Shown here piece by piece: positions 53,491-62,449 of a DNA stretch of 64,000 nt; position 1 is the stretch's first letter, and the number at the start of each line of letters is the position of its first letter. The notes under the pieces are model-generated. The model was not told the DNA's origin. It was given only the letters and a program-made list of their open reading frames with translations, and made no database searches. A program made the position numbers and the translations under genes. This DNA comes from DASPUH01 sp964518505. GTDB taxonomy: Bacteria > Chloroflexota > Limnocylindria > Limnocylindrales > CSP1-4. Location of the stretch: positions 43,498 through 107,497 of the forward strand of contig CAZFGT010000004.1 in assembly GCA_964518505.1 (NCBI GenBank). Direction: 5' to 3'.

Positions 53491-54033
53491 TCAGGTGGTG
53501 GGGTCGGCCGGGGGACGCCAGGTGGCGAGGGCGGCCAGACGGGGGTCGAGCTGGGGATCGTCGTGATGGTGGGCGGGGTCGCTGTTGAGGTCGGCGCCGC
53601 AGGTCGCGCACAGGCCGCGGCAGTCGGGGCGGCAGAGCGGCCGGATGGGCTCGGCAAGGGAGATCGCCTCGCGCACGGGCTCGCTCAGGTCGAGCTCATG
53701 ATGCTCATCCAGCCGCAGGGCCTCCGGCTCGGCCGAGACGTCGAGCGGGGCGCCCGTGATCAGGTCGACCGACGGCAGCGCCTCCTCGTCCACGTCGACC
53801 GCGACCGCGGCCGAGATCGGCGTGAGGCAGCGGCTGCAGGTCTCCTCGAGGGCTGTCACCAGATGCGCCCGCGCCAGGATGCTGCGGCCGGTCCGGGAGA
53901 GGCGCACCTCACCCTCGACCGGGGCGGTCAGGCGAAGGTCCGGGGCGATCTCCAGCGAGGGCAGGCGGACGGGGTACGTGCGGACCGTGCCGGGCGACGA
54001 GCGCAGCAGGCCCGCGACGTTATAGCTGAGCAC
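53491..54033 (-). CDS. YceD/DUF177-family protein
   Basis: A 180-residue protein of the YceD family, linked to large-subunit rRNA accumulation. It shows LTAPVEGEVRLSRTGRSILA, ALEETCSRCLTPIS, and a C-terminal zinc-like set with LCRPDCRGLCATCGADLN. Position before rpmF is the family's hallmark. It overlaps the coiled-coil gene by 14 nt. Confidence 0.9.
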   Translation of the reverse strand: MLSYNVAGLLRSSPGTVRTYPVRLPSLEIAPDLRLTAPVEGEVRLSRTGRSILARAHLVTALEETCSRCLTPISAAVAVDVDEEALPSVDLITGAPLDVSAEPEALRLDEHHELDLSEPVREAISLAEPIRPLCRPDCRGLCATCGADLNSDPAHHHDDPQLDPRLAALATWRPPADPTT

Positions 54034-54568
54034 CCGAGGCCGCCACGTCGGCTTCCTCCGCCTCGTCGGCCGTCATCGTCGGCACGGGGGCGCGATCATC
54101 GAGCAGGGCCAGGCCGTGCTTGATGCTCTGGAGGACCTTGACGACCTCGCCCTCCAGGCGGATCAGGACGCCCGCGGCGTACTCGTCGGCGCCGCGCCGG
54201 ATCTCGTCGGCCTGGGCGTGACCGTCGGCCACGATCTGCGCGCTGCGCTGCTCGGCGGCACGCGTCAGCTCGCGCTCCTCGATGAGGAAGGCCGCCTGTT
54301 CCTGGGCCCGGGCGACGACGCGGTCGGCCTCCTCCTGGGCGCGCTCGAGGATGCGGTCCGACTCCTCGGTGATGCGCCGCGCCTGCTTGATCTCCTCGGG
54401 CACGGCCAGGCGCAGCTGCTCCACCAGGTCGAGGGCGGCCGCCTGGTCGACCACGACGTTGTTGGACAGCGGCAGCTTGCGGCCGTTCTCGAGGAGCGCA
54501 TTGAGGCGCTCGACGAGGAACATGATGTCGATGGGTGGGGCCTCCGTCGGCAGGACCTGACGCGCCAT
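54020..54568 (-). CDS. Coiled-coil protein, DivIVA/SepIVA-like
   Basis: A 182-residue protein. A conserved-looking start (PIDIMFLVERLNALLENGRK, LPLSNNVVVDQAAALDLVEQL in part) leads into a long helix rich in Glu, Ala, Arg and Gln (about 65-160). Similar proteins sit beside coaD and yceD in actinobacteria and Chloroflexi and are annotated as DivIVA or ATP synthase b-like. A role in division or envelope growth is only inferred from those relatives. Confidence 0.7.
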   Translation of the reverse strand: MARQVLPTEAPPIDIMFLVERLNALLENGRKLPLSNNVVVDQAAALDLVEQLRLAVPEEIKQARRITEESDRILERAQEEADRVVARAQEQAAFLIEERELTRAAEQRSAQIVADGHAQADEIRRGADEYAAGVLIRLEGEVVKVLQSIKHGLALLDDRAPVPTMTADEAEEADVAASGAQL

Positions 54569-54569
54569 T

Positions 54570-55070
54570 CTAGCCGACGCCCGGCCCCCCGCCCAGACGT
54601 CGCAGCACGGCCGGCGGCACCATGCCGCTCACGTCGCCGCCAAAACCCGCGATCTCCTTGACCAGCGTCGAGCTGAGGTAGGCGTGCTCCAGGGCGGTCA
54701 TGAAGAACACCGTGTCCACGTCGGGCGCGAGCTTGCGATTGGTGAGGGCCAGCTGGAGCTCGAATTCGAAGTCGCTGATGGCGCGCAGGCCGCGGACGAC
54801 GAAGGCCGCCCCGACGTGCTGGGCGAAGCCCACGGTCAGCCCGTCGAACGTGGCCACCTCGACACGGGTCGCCGCCGCGGCCGGCAGGGCCGCGTCGATG
54901 GCCTCGCGCAGGGCCGCCACGCGCGTGGCCTCGTCGAGGAAGGGCGTCTTGCGGGGATTACGCAGGACGCCCACCACGACCCGCTCGAAGATGTGGGCGG
55001 CCCGGGCGATGACGTCCAGGTGGCCGTTCGTGACGGGGTCGAAACTGCCCGGGTAGAGCGCGGTGGCCAT
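54570..55070 (-). CDS. coaD: Phosphopantetheine adenylyltransferase
   Basis: A 166-residue enzyme for the fourth step of coenzyme A synthesis. TALYPGSFDPVTNGHLDVI carries the nucleotidyltransferase site, with VVRGLRAISDFEFELQLAL and HAYLSSTLVKEIA later. The ATG at 55070 overlaps the rsmD stop (TGATG), the usual rsmD-coaD pairing. Confidence 0.95.
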   Translation of the reverse strand: MATALYPGSFDPVTNGHLDVIARAAHIFERVVVGVLRNPRKTPFLDEATRVAALREAIDAALPAAAATRVEVATFDGLTVGFAQHVGAAFVVRGLRAISDFEFELQLALTNRKLAPDVDTVFFMTALEHAYLSSTLVKEIAGFGGDVSGMVPPAVLRRLGGGPGVG

Positions 55071-55654
55071 CAGGCCTCCCTCGTGTAGAAGCTGAGCTGC
55101 GTTTCCCCGAAGCGGCGCTCGCGTCGGCGGACCAGGCGCCCCGACCGCTCGGCCGGGACGTCGCGCCAGAAGTGCTTGGCCACGACCACGGCTTCCTCGC
55201 GCAACCAGCCCCGGTCGGGATCGCCCAGGCGTTCCAGCGCGGCGTCGAGTGTAGCGTCGCCATAGGGCGGATCCAGCAGCGCGGCGCCGAACGGGCCGCC
55301 CAGCTCCAGCGGCGTCCCCGTCTCCAGCAGGCGCAGGACGTCGGCGCTCGCGACATGGGCCAGCTCGCCCGCCCTCACGCGCTCCAGGTTGGCCTGGATG
55401 ACGCGGCACGCGCCGCGGTCACGTTCCACGAACAGGGCGCGCGGCGCTCCCCGGCTGAGAGCCTCGATACCCGCCGCGCCGCTGCCGGCAAAGGCGTCGA
55501 GGAACGGCACGGGCCACGGCGCGAGGGTGGCCGCCTCGAGGATGCCGAACAGCGCTTCCTTGACCCGGTCGGTCAGCGCCCGGGTCCCCGGCCCGGGGGC
55601 CAGGAGGCGCGTGCCGCGCGCGCTGCCACCGATGACGCGACCGGCGTCAGCCAT
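55070..55654 (-). CDS. rsmD: 16S rRNA (guanine966-N2)-methyltransferase
   Basis: A 194-residue SAM methyltransferase. It begins GRVIGGSARGTRLLAP, with VKEALFGIL, FLDAFAGSGAAGIEALSRGA for SAM binding, and ALLDPPYG, the catalytic NPPY/DPPY motif. The ATG at 55654 overlaps recG by 8 nt. Confidence 0.93.
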   Translation of the reverse strand: MADAGRVIGGSARGTRLLAPGPGTRALTDRVKEALFGILEAATLAPWPVPFLDAFAGSGAAGIEALSRGAPRALFVERDRGACRVIQANLERVRAGELAHVASADVLRLLETGTPLELGGPFGAALLDPPYGDATLDAALERLGDPDRGWLREEAVVVAKHFWRDVPAERSGRLVRRRERRFGETQLSFYTREA

Positions 55655-57947
55655 CGGCCGACCCCTCATCGCCGGGCCGGTCATCACCGGTCGCCAGGGC
55701 CTCACCCGCGCCGACGGCCGCCAGCCACCCGACGGACAGCTCGTGGGCCAGCGCATCGTGGCCCGGAGCGAGGCTGCCCTCGGGGGTCACCAGGCGTTCC
55801 GCGATGACCCGGGCACGTTGCGAGCGGGCGCGATCCTCAGGGGCCTGGAGGCGGGCCACCCGGAGCGGCGGCAGGCCGCTCTGGACGAGACCCAGCAGGT
55901 CGCCCTCCGCCCGCAACTCGAGGTCGCGCTCGGCGAGGACGAAGCCGTCGGTGGTGTCGACCAGCGCCTGGAGGCGGGCGCGGGCGACGGGATCGTCGCT
56001 GTCGCTGACGAGGATGCAGTAGGCCCGGTCGGTGCCGCGTCCGACGCGCCCGCGGAGCTGGTGGAGCTGGGCCAGGCCGAAGCGATCGGCCTCCAGGATG
56101 ACCATCACGGTCGCCTCGGGCACATCGACGCCGACCTCCAGGACCGTCGTCCCCACCATGACCTCGACGTCGCCGCGGCGGAAGGCATCCATGGACGCGG
56201 CGCGCGTCGCTGACGCCAGCTGGCCGTGGATGCGGCCGATCCGGGGTGGCGCCTCGGTGGCGCGGCCCACCGCCCGGGCCGCGTCGGCCAGCCACCGCTC
56301 CAGGTCGTCGGCCACCTGGTCGACCGATCGGCCGGCGTCCCCTTCCCCCTCCTCGACGAGCGGCACGATGACGAAGGCGCGGTGGCCGGCGGCGACCTCG
56401 GTCACCACCAGCGGCCAGGTGCCGACCGTCGGGTCGGGGCCCATCTGCGCCAGCTCGTGGAAACGGCGCGTCCCGGTCAGGACGCGGTGCCGGCCGGCCG
56501 GCGCACTGCGCAGGTCAGAGACGTCCAGATCGGCGTGGAAGACCTGGCCCAACGTGCGCGGGATCGGCGTGGCGGTCATCAGCAGGACGTGGGGCGTGCG
56601 CCCCTTGCCGGCCAGCGCCTCCCGCTGCGCGACACCGAAACGGTGCTGCTCGTCGATGACCGCGAGGGCGAGGTCGTGGAAGACCGTGCCGGCCGACAGC
56701 AGGGCGTGCGTCCCCACGACGATGCGGCCGGTCGTCAGACCGTCGGCTCCGCGGCCGGCGGGCGGCGAGGCGAGGACCTCCAGGGCCGCCTGCCGCTCGG
56801 GCGCCGAAAGCGAGGCGGTGAGGAGCTCGACGCGATGGCCCAGCGGCTCGAGGAGCCCGCGCAGCGTGGCAGCGTGCTGGCGCGCCAGCAGGTCGGTCGG
56901 CGCCAGGAGCGCCCCCTGGGCGCCGCTGTCGGCCACGAAGGCGAGGGCCAGGGCCGCCACGGCGGTCTTGCCCGATCCCACGTCGCCCTGCAGCAGCCGC
57001 AGCATCGGCCGCGGACCGGCCAGGTCGCCTCGGATGGCTTCCACCGCCGCCCGCTGGTCGTCGGTCAGGCGGGCCGGCTCCGTCTCGCCACGCTGGACGA
57101 GGGCGGCCGTGATGGCCTCTTCCACGATCGCCTCGGCCACCGCCAGACGGTCCTCCCCCACGACCACGCGGGGCCCGGCCTGGCCGCGCCGCTGCCGATC
57201 GCGCGCCACCATGCCGATCTGGAGGGCCAGCAGTTCATCGAACCCGAGACGGTGCATGGCCGCCGCATGGGCGCCGAAGTCGTCGGGGTAATGCGCCTGC
57301 TCGAGCGCCTCGGGGAGCGGCGGCAGCGTGGCCCCCTCCCCCTTTGACGCCTCGGCCAGCAGCGACGCATCAAGGTAGTCGGGGTAGTGGCGCCCCACGA
57401 CGTCGAGCGCCCGGCGCATGGCCGACCGCAGCCCGGCCGTCGTGACCCCTTCCGTCAGGCGATACACGGGCACGATGCGTCCCGCGTGCAGCGTTGCCCC
57501 ACCGGCCGGGCCGAAGTCGGGCCCCTGGTACTGGGGCAACCAGCCGCGGACGATGACCCGCCCCGAGACGGCGATCTCGTCGCCCACCTTCAGCCTGCGC
57601 TCGATGAACCGGCGGCCGAACCAGACCGCCTCGCCCTCACCACTGGCGTCGCGGAGGCGGGCGGTCGTCTTCTCGACCCGCCGCCGGAACGTCTTCTCCG
57701 TGTGCAGCTCGACGACCGTGACGGTCGAGCTCACGGGCTGGGCCGGGGGGTCCTCGCGCAGGGAGCGCAGCGAGCGCGGATGGGTGAAGTCGTCGTAGCG
57801 GCGCGGCAGGTGGAAGAGCAGGTCGCGGACCTGGTGCAGGCCCAGGCGCGACAGCCTCCGCGCCTGGGCGGGGGCGACGAGGCCGCTGCGGGACAGCGGC
57901 GTGTCCGGTCCGGGTGGCGCGAGCGGGGTGGCGCCCGCGCGGGCCAC
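55647..57947 (-). CDS. recG: ATP-dependent DNA helicase RecG
   Basis: A 766-residue helicase that reverses stalled forks. An OB-like wedge domain lies at about 60-190. The helicase core has LLQGDVGSGKTAVAALAL (Walker A), LAVIDEQHRFGV (DEQH box), MTATPIPRTL and the C-terminal QLHQLRGRVGRGTDRAYCIL. The ATG at 57947 lies 4 nt after the DAK2 gene stop. Confidence 0.95.
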   Translation of the reverse strand: MARAGATPLAPPGPDTPLSRSGLVAPAQARRLSRLGLHQVRDLLFHLPRRYDDFTHPRSLRSLREDPPAQPVSSTVTVVELHTEKTFRRRVEKTTARLRDASGEGEAVWFGRRFIERRLKVGDEIAVSGRVIVRGWLPQYQGPDFGPAGGATLHAGRIVPVYRLTEGVTTAGLRSAMRRALDVVGRHYPDYLDASLLAEASKGEGATLPPLPEALEQAHYPDDFGAHAAAMHRLGFDELLALQIGMVARDRQRRGQAGPRVVVGEDRLAVAEAIVEEAITAALVQRGETEPARLTDDQRAAVEAIRGDLAGPRPMLRLLQGDVGSGKTAVAALALAFVADSGAQGALLAPTDLLARQHAATLRGLLEPLGHRVELLTASLSAPERQAALEVLASPPAGRGADGLTTGRIVVGTHALLSAGTVFHDLALAVIDEQHRFGVAQREALAGKGRTPHVLLMTATPIPRTLGQVFHADLDVSDLRSAPAGRHRVLTGTRRFHELAQMGPDPTVGTWPLVVTEVAAGHRAFVIVPLVEEGEGDAGRSVDQVADDLERWLADAARAVGRATEAPPRIGRIHGQLASATRAASMDAFRRGDVEVMVGTTVLEVGVDVPEATVMVILEADRFGLAQLHQLRGRVGRGTDRAYCILVSDSDDPVARARLQALVDTTDGFVLAERDLELRAEGDLLGLVQSGLPPLRVARLQAPEDRARSQRARVIAERLVTPEGSLAPGHDALAHELSVGWLAAVGAGEALATGDDRPGDEGSADG

Positions 57948-57951
57948 CGCG

Positions 57952-59646
57952 CTACTCGGCCGCGAGGAGGACGTCGTAGAACGGTTGGCCGCCGGACACG
58001 ACCTGGACCTCCACCCCGGGGTGAGCGGCTCGCATGGCCTCGGCCAGCTCCTGCGCCCCGGCCTCGTCGGCGTCGGCGCCGAAGTAGATGGTCACCAGTT
58101 CGAACCCCGGCCGCAGGGCCGTCACCGCTTCGAGGACGACCGTCGTCCGATCGTCGCCCGCCGCCAGGATGCCGTCGTCCGGCCCGAGGGCGATGACCTG
58201 GCCGGTGCGGACCCGGCGCCGGCCCAGGTGGGCGTCGCGGACGGCTCGCGTCACCTGGAGCGTCTGGACCGCGCGGGCGGCATCCAGCATCGGCCCGGCA
58301 TTGGCCTGTGCGTCGCGGCCGGCGTCCACGGCCATCAGGGCAGCGATGCCTTCCGCCGCGTTCCGCGTGGGCACGACGATGACGTGGCGATCGGGCGAGA
58401 GGGCGGCCGCCTGCTCCGCGGCGAGGCGCGTGTTGGGGTTGTTGGGCAGGACGACGACCTCGTACGAGGGGACGCTGCGGATGGCCCGCACCAGCTCGGC
58501 CGTTGACGGATTGGCCGTCTGGCCGCCGGGCACGATGGCCTGTGCGCCAAGGCTCCGGAACGCCTCGGCCAGGCCGTCGCCGGTCGCCACGACGACCACC
58601 GCCACTGGCGCGTCGGGCGCGATGGTGGGCGCGGCGGGCGTCCCGGCGAAGGCCTCGGCGTGGATCTCCCGCCGGTCGTCGAAGTCGCGGGCCTGGTCGT
58701 CGAGGTTCTCCACCGTGATGCGGCTCAGGTGGCCCCACTTCAGCCCCTGGGCGATGACCTGGTCGGGCTGATCGTTGTGGACGTGGACCTTGACCGCCTG
58801 CTCGTCTCCCGCCACGAGGACCGAGCCGCCGATCTCCTCCAGCAGGCGCCGCATGAGCCCCAGGTCGAGGGGGACGTCGTCGCGCGCCTCGACGAGGAAC
58901 ATCGTCTCGTAGCCGAACTCGTCGAGGTCCGCCTCGCCGAGCGGCCGGGCGACCCGCGGCGTGGCCATCGAGACGGGCTCAGGCTGGGCCTGATGCCCGC
59001 GCCGGCCCCGCCGCCGGTGGCGCCGATGGGTCGCCGTGAGGGCGCCCTCCAGCAGGCGGTAGAGGCCCTGTCCGCCGGCGTCGACGACGCCCGCCTGCTT
59101 GAGGATGGGGAGCAGGTCCGGCGTACCGGCCACGGCACTCTCGGCGGACGAGGTGGCGGCCCGCAGGATCCGCTCCGTGTCCGGGCCGTGCGTCGCGGCC
59201 TCGCCGGCGCCCACGGCCGCCTCGCGCACGACGGTCAGGATGGTGCCCTCGACCGGCCGGACGACCGCCGCATAGGCCGTCTCGGTGCCGTTGGCCAGGG
59301 CGCGGGCGAAGTCGCTGCCGTCGAAGCGCGGTCGGCCAGCGACCGTGGCGGTCATGCCGCGGAAGATCTGGCTGAGGATGACCCCGGAATTGCCGCGCGC
59401 GCCCATCAGCGCGCCGAAGCTGAGTGCCTCCGCCACGGCCGGCAGGGTCCGGCCGGCCACGGGCAGGCGGTGGGCCTCGTCCAGCGCGGCGCGCACCGTG
59501 GCCGCCATGTTGGAGCCCGTGTCGCCGTCGGGGACGGGGAAGACGTTGAGGGCGTTGATCTCCTCGACGTGGGCCAGGAGGTGCCCGGCGGCCTCCTCGA
59601 AGGCGGCCAGCAGACCCTCCCCGTCGCAGGCTCGTGCGGGCGGCAT
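57952..59646 (-). CDS. DAK2/DegV-linked kinase (FakA-like)
   Basis: A 564-residue protein of the DAK phosphatase/FakA family. The N-terminal DhaL domain binds nucleotide through NALNVFPVPDGDTGSNMAAT, then MGARGNSGVILSQIFRG and DAGGQGLYRLLEGAL. The C-terminal half resembles FakA's regulatory domain. FakA with FakB phosphorylates fatty acids; fakB is not in the window. It lies just upstream of recG, the common neighbourhood. A -10-like hexamer 8 nt before the ATG suggests a leaderless mRNA. Confidence 0.88.
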   Translation of the reverse strand: MPPARACDGEGLLAAFEEAAGHLLAHVEEINALNVFPVPDGDTGSNMAATVRAALDEAHRLPVAGRTLPAVAEALSFGALMGARGNSGVILSQIFRGMTATVAGRPRFDGSDFARALANGTETAYAAVVRPVEGTILTVVREAAVGAGEAATHGPDTERILRAATSSAESAVAGTPDLLPILKQAGVVDAGGQGLYRLLEGALTATHRRHRRRGRRGHQAQPEPVSMATPRVARPLGEADLDEFGYETMFLVEARDDVPLDLGLMRRLLEEIGGSVLVAGDEQAVKVHVHNDQPDQVIAQGLKWGHLSRITVENLDDQARDFDDRREIHAEAFAGTPAAPTIAPDAPVAVVVVATGDGLAEAFRSLGAQAIVPGGQTANPSTAELVRAIRSVPSYEVVVLPNNPNTRLAAEQAAALSPDRHVIVVPTRNAAEGIAALMAVDAGRDAQANAGPMLDAARAVQTLQVTRAVRDAHLGRRRVRTGQVIALGPDDGILAAGDDRTTVVLEAVTALRPGFELVTIYFGADADEAGAQELAEAMRAAHPGVEVQVVSGGQPFYDVLLAAE

Positions 59647-59650
59647 CGGG

Positions 59651-59660
59651 TGCTATAGTA
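59651..59660. promoter_or_regulatory. Shared -10 region for rpmB and the DAK2 gene
   Basis: On the plus strand TGCTATAGT (59651-59659) is an extended -10 for rpmB, 59 bases before its start. The same bases read TACTAT (59660-59655) on the minus strand, 8 bases before the DAK2 ATG. One short AT-rich island thus can serve both divergent genes. Confidence 0.5.
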
Positions 59661-59718
59661 CGCAGCCGACCGGCGGTCTCGCGCCGGTATCGTGCGTCCC
59701 CCTTCCCGAGAGGATCCT

Positions 59719-59913
59719 GTGGCTCGTTCCTGCGCCATCTGCGGCAAGGTCTCGATGGGCGGTTTCAACCCCCAGTCGAGCGGCATGAACCGCGTCCGCG
59801 CCCATCGTCGCTACCAGCCCAACCTGCAGCTCCTGCAGTTCGAGCGCGACGGTCGGATGGTCACGGCGCTGACGTGCACCCGCTGCCGTCGCACGCTGCG
59901 CAAGACCGCCTGA
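59719..59913 (+). CDS. rpmB: 50S ribosomal protein L28
   Basis: A 64-residue large-subunit protein with CAICGK and CTRCRR, a zinc-binding set, plus SGMNRVRAHRRYQPNLQ. I start it at GTG 59719, with GAGAGG upstream; an ATG at 59692 would add an unconserved stretch. It is divergent from the DAK2 gene and convergent with dtd, whose stop is only 4 bases away. Confidence 0.93.
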   Translation: MARSCAICGKVSMGGFNPQSSGMNRVRAHRRYQPNLQLLQFERDGRMVTALTCTRCRRTLRKTA

Positions 59914-59917
59914 CCCC

Positions 59918-60382
59918 CTAGCCCAGGCGATCCGCCTCACGGGCCTGGCTGTCGAGCCAGATGGTCATGGGTCCGTCGTTGACCAGCTCGACCTCCATCT
60001 CCGCCCCGAAGACGCCGCGTCCGACCGTCACGCCGCACGCCTCGAGCTCCGCCGTGAAGCGTTCGTAGATGGGGATGGCCATGTCCGGCGGCGCGGCGTC
60101 CAGGAACGACGGGCGGCGCCCTTTCCGGGTGTCCGCATACAGGGTGAACTGGCTGACCACGAGGGCCTGACCGCCGACGTCCAGGAGGCTGCGGTTGGTG
60201 CGACCTTCCTCGTCGCGGAAGATCCGCAGCTCGGCGACCCGCCCGGCGACAGCGGCGGCGAGGGCAGCATCGTCGTCGCGGCCGACCCCCAGCAGGATCA
60301 GCAGCCCGGCCCCACACGAGCCCACCACGGCCCCGTCGACCGTGACGGTGGCCCGTGTCACCCGCTGCAGCAACACGCGCAT
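59918..60382 (-). CDS. dtd: D-aminoacyl-tRNA deacylase
   Basis: A 154-residue enzyme that removes D-amino acids from tRNA. It starts MRVLLQRVTRATVTVDGAVVG and has ALVVSQFTLYADTRKGRRPSF in part (SQF..Y.D site) and the C-terminal VELVNDGPMTIWLDS, a variant of the GPVT motif. It follows rlmN by 1 nt. Confidence 0.93.
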   Translation of the reverse strand: MRVLLQRVTRATVTVDGAVVGSCGAGLLILLGVGRDDDAALAAAVAGRVAELRIFRDEEGRTNRSLLDVGGQALVVSQFTLYADTRKGRRPSFLDAAPPDMAIPIYERFTAELEACGVTVGRGVFGAEMEVELVNDGPMTIWLDSQAREADRLG

Positions 60383-60383
60383 C

Positions 60384-61514
60384 TCAGGCCCCCAGGGCGG
60401 CCGCGCTCTCGCGCGCAAGTCGTTCTCGCCGCAGGGCCACCGCGGCCGGGGACGGCTGGCCGGCCGATTCCGCCGCGAGCTGCCCGCACGCGGCGCCGAT
60501 CTCCAAGCCGCGATTGCGCCGGATCGTCGTGGGCAGGCCCGCTCCTCGCAGCGCGGCGGCGAACGCGGCGAGGCGCGGCGGCTGGCTCGGCTGCCACGGC
60601 GTATGAGCCACGGGGTTCATGGGGATGAGGTTGACGTGCGCCAGGCGGCCACGCAGGAGGGCGGCCATGGCCGCCGCGTCGGCCGGGGTGTCGTTGATGC
60701 CCTCGATCATCACGACCTCGTAGCTCACGCGCCGGCCGGTGGCGTTGGCGTACGCGGTCGCCAGGCGGACGACCTCCTCGACGGGGTAGCGCCGGTTCAG
60801 CGGCACCAGGACGTCGCGCAGGGCCGGACGCGCGGCGTGCAGCGAGACGGCCAGGGTGTAGCGCGGGGCGGCGGCCACGAGGCGCTCGAGCCCGGGCACG
60901 ACGCCGCTCGTGCTGATCGTCAGGTGGCGGGCCCCCATGCCGAAGCGCCGCGGGTCGGTCAGGGCGTCGGCGGCGGCCAGGACGCGTTCCGTGTTGAGCA
61001 GCGGCTCGCCCATGCCCATGAACACGACGTTGGTCAGGCGCCGCCCCTCGAGGGCCAGGCGACGCTGCCAGAAGCGCACCTGGTCCACGATCTCGGCCGT
61101 CTCCAGGTCGCGCGCGAAGCCCAGCTCGCCGGTGGCGCAGAAGGGGCAGCCGACGGCGCAGCCGGCCTGGCTGGAGATGCACACGGTGGCCCGCTCGCGA
61201 CGGGCTCCCCGGGACGGGTAGCGCATGAGCACCGACTCCACGAGCCGGCCATCATCAAGGTGGTGGAGCGCCTTCTCGGTCAACCCGCCATCGGTCGGCT
61301 GGACGGTCGTGTCGCCCAAGGTATCCGGACGGAAGTCGGTCACAAGGGCCTCGCGCACGCCGCCCGGCAGGGTGTGAAGCGCCGTGGCCGAGGTCGCATG
61401 CTGGCCCCACAGCGCGTCCGCCACCTGGCGCGCGCGGTAGGCTCGCTCGCCGCGGTCGCCCATCCACGCCACGAGCTCCTCGGGCGTCAGCCCGCTGAGG
61501 CCCGGCCTGGTCAC
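60384..61514 (-). CDS. rlmN: Dual-specificity 23S rRNA/tRNA m2A methyltransferase RlmN
   Basis: A 376-residue radical SAM enzyme that methylates A2503 of 23S rRNA and A37 of tRNA. Cluster ligands are Cys119, Cys123 and Cys126 in CAVGCPFCATG. VVFMGMGEPLLN and LTISTSGVVPGLERL follow. A C-terminal Cys (AACGQL) matches the methyl-carrier position. The GTG at 61514 overlaps fmt (GTGA). Confidence 0.94.
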   Translation of the reverse strand: MTRPGLSGLTPEELVAWMGDRGERAYRARQVADALWGQHATSATALHTLPGGVREALVTDFRPDTLGDTTVQPTDGGLTEKALHHLDDGRLVESVLMRYPSRGARRERATVCISSQAGCAVGCPFCATGELGFARDLETAEIVDQVRFWQRRLALEGRRLTNVVFMGMGEPLLNTERVLAAADALTDPRRFGMGARHLTISTSGVVPGLERLVAAAPRYTLAVSLHAARPALRDVLVPLNRRYPVEEVVRLATAYANATGRRVSYEVVMIEGINDTPADAAAMAALLRGRLAHVNLIPMNPVAHTPWQPSQPPRLAAFAAALRGAGLPTTIRRNRGLEIGAACGQLAAESAGQPSPAAVALRRERLARESAAALGA

Positions 61515-62449
61515 CGACTCCCCTCCCCGACAGGTCCCACGACCGTCCCGACGAGGCCCGGGTGGCCTCGCCGCAGTTCGGCGCCCGTCATCCGCCGCCC
61601 GCCTGCCAGTTGCACCCCCTCCAGCAGCAGCTGACCGTCGCCGACGACCAGGGCGAGCCCGGACCCGGATGCGACGAGCGCGCCCGGCCGCACGCCTCCG
61701 GTCGCGGCCGCAGGTCCAGGACGGGCCTGCCAGAGCACAAGACGGCCGACGGACGTGTCCACGAACGAGCCCGGCCACGGCTGGAACGCCCGTACCTGCC
61801 GTGCCAGCTCGGCCGCGGGGCGATCGACGTCGACGCGCCCGTCCAGCCGGTGGAACTGACGAGCCACCGACACCCCCTCGGGCGGCTGTGGTCGGGCCTG
61901 GGCCTCGCCGCGCAGCCACGGCCCCAGCCGGTCCAGCAGCAGCGCCGCCGCCATGGTCGCCAGCCGGGCCTCGAGCTCCGGGGTCGTCTCGTCAGCCGCG
62001 ATGGCCGTCTCGCGCTGAGCCACGAGCGGGCCGGTGTCCAGGCCCGCGTCCATGCGCATCAGGCTGACCCCCGTCACCGGGTCGCCCGCGGCGATGGCCC
62101 GTGCGACCGGCGTCGCGCCACGCCAGCGCGGCAGCAGGGATGGGTGCAGGTTGAGGGCGCCGTGGCGCGGTGCGTCCACGACCGCCGCGGGCAGCAAGCG
62201 GCCGTAGTCGGCCAGGACGATGAGCTCGGCCGTCGCGGCCACGGCCGCGTCGCCGTGGATGGGCAGGCCGCGCGCGCCGGCCCGCTGGGCGACGGGCGTC
62301 TCCATCGGGAGCTGCTGCCGCCCGGCGGGCCGCGGCGGGGCGGTCACGACGGCCAGCAGCGTCGTCTCCGGGGCGTCCGCCAGCGCCTCCAGGATGGGCA
62401 CGGCGAACGCGCCGCTGCCGAAGAAGACGGCCGGGACCGGCCGCCTCAT
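61511..62449 (-). CDS. fmt: Methionyl-tRNA formyltransferase
   Basis: A 312-residue enzyme that formylates initiator Met-tRNA. VFFGSGAFAVPILEAL opens the N-terminal domain. NLHPSLLPRWRGATPVARAI carries the catalytic Asn-His motif, and GVSLMRMDAGLDTGPLV follows. The C-terminal OB-like domain is at about 205-305. It overlaps def by 4 nt, the usual pairing. Confidence 0.95.
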   Translation of the reverse strand: MRRPVPAVFFGSGAFAVPILEALADAPETTLLAVVTAPPRPAGRQQLPMETPVAQRAGARGLPIHGDAAVAATAELIVLADYGRLLPAAVVDAPRHGALNLHPSLLPRWRGATPVARAIAAGDPVTGVSLMRMDAGLDTGPLVAQRETAIAADETTPELEARLATMAAALLLDRLGPWLRGEAQARPQPPEGVSVARQFHRLDGRVDVDRPAAELARQVRAFQPWPGSFVDTSVGRLVLWQARPGPAAATGGVRPGALVASGSGLALVVGDGQLLLEGVQLAGGRRMTGAELRRGHPGLVGTVVGPVGEGSR

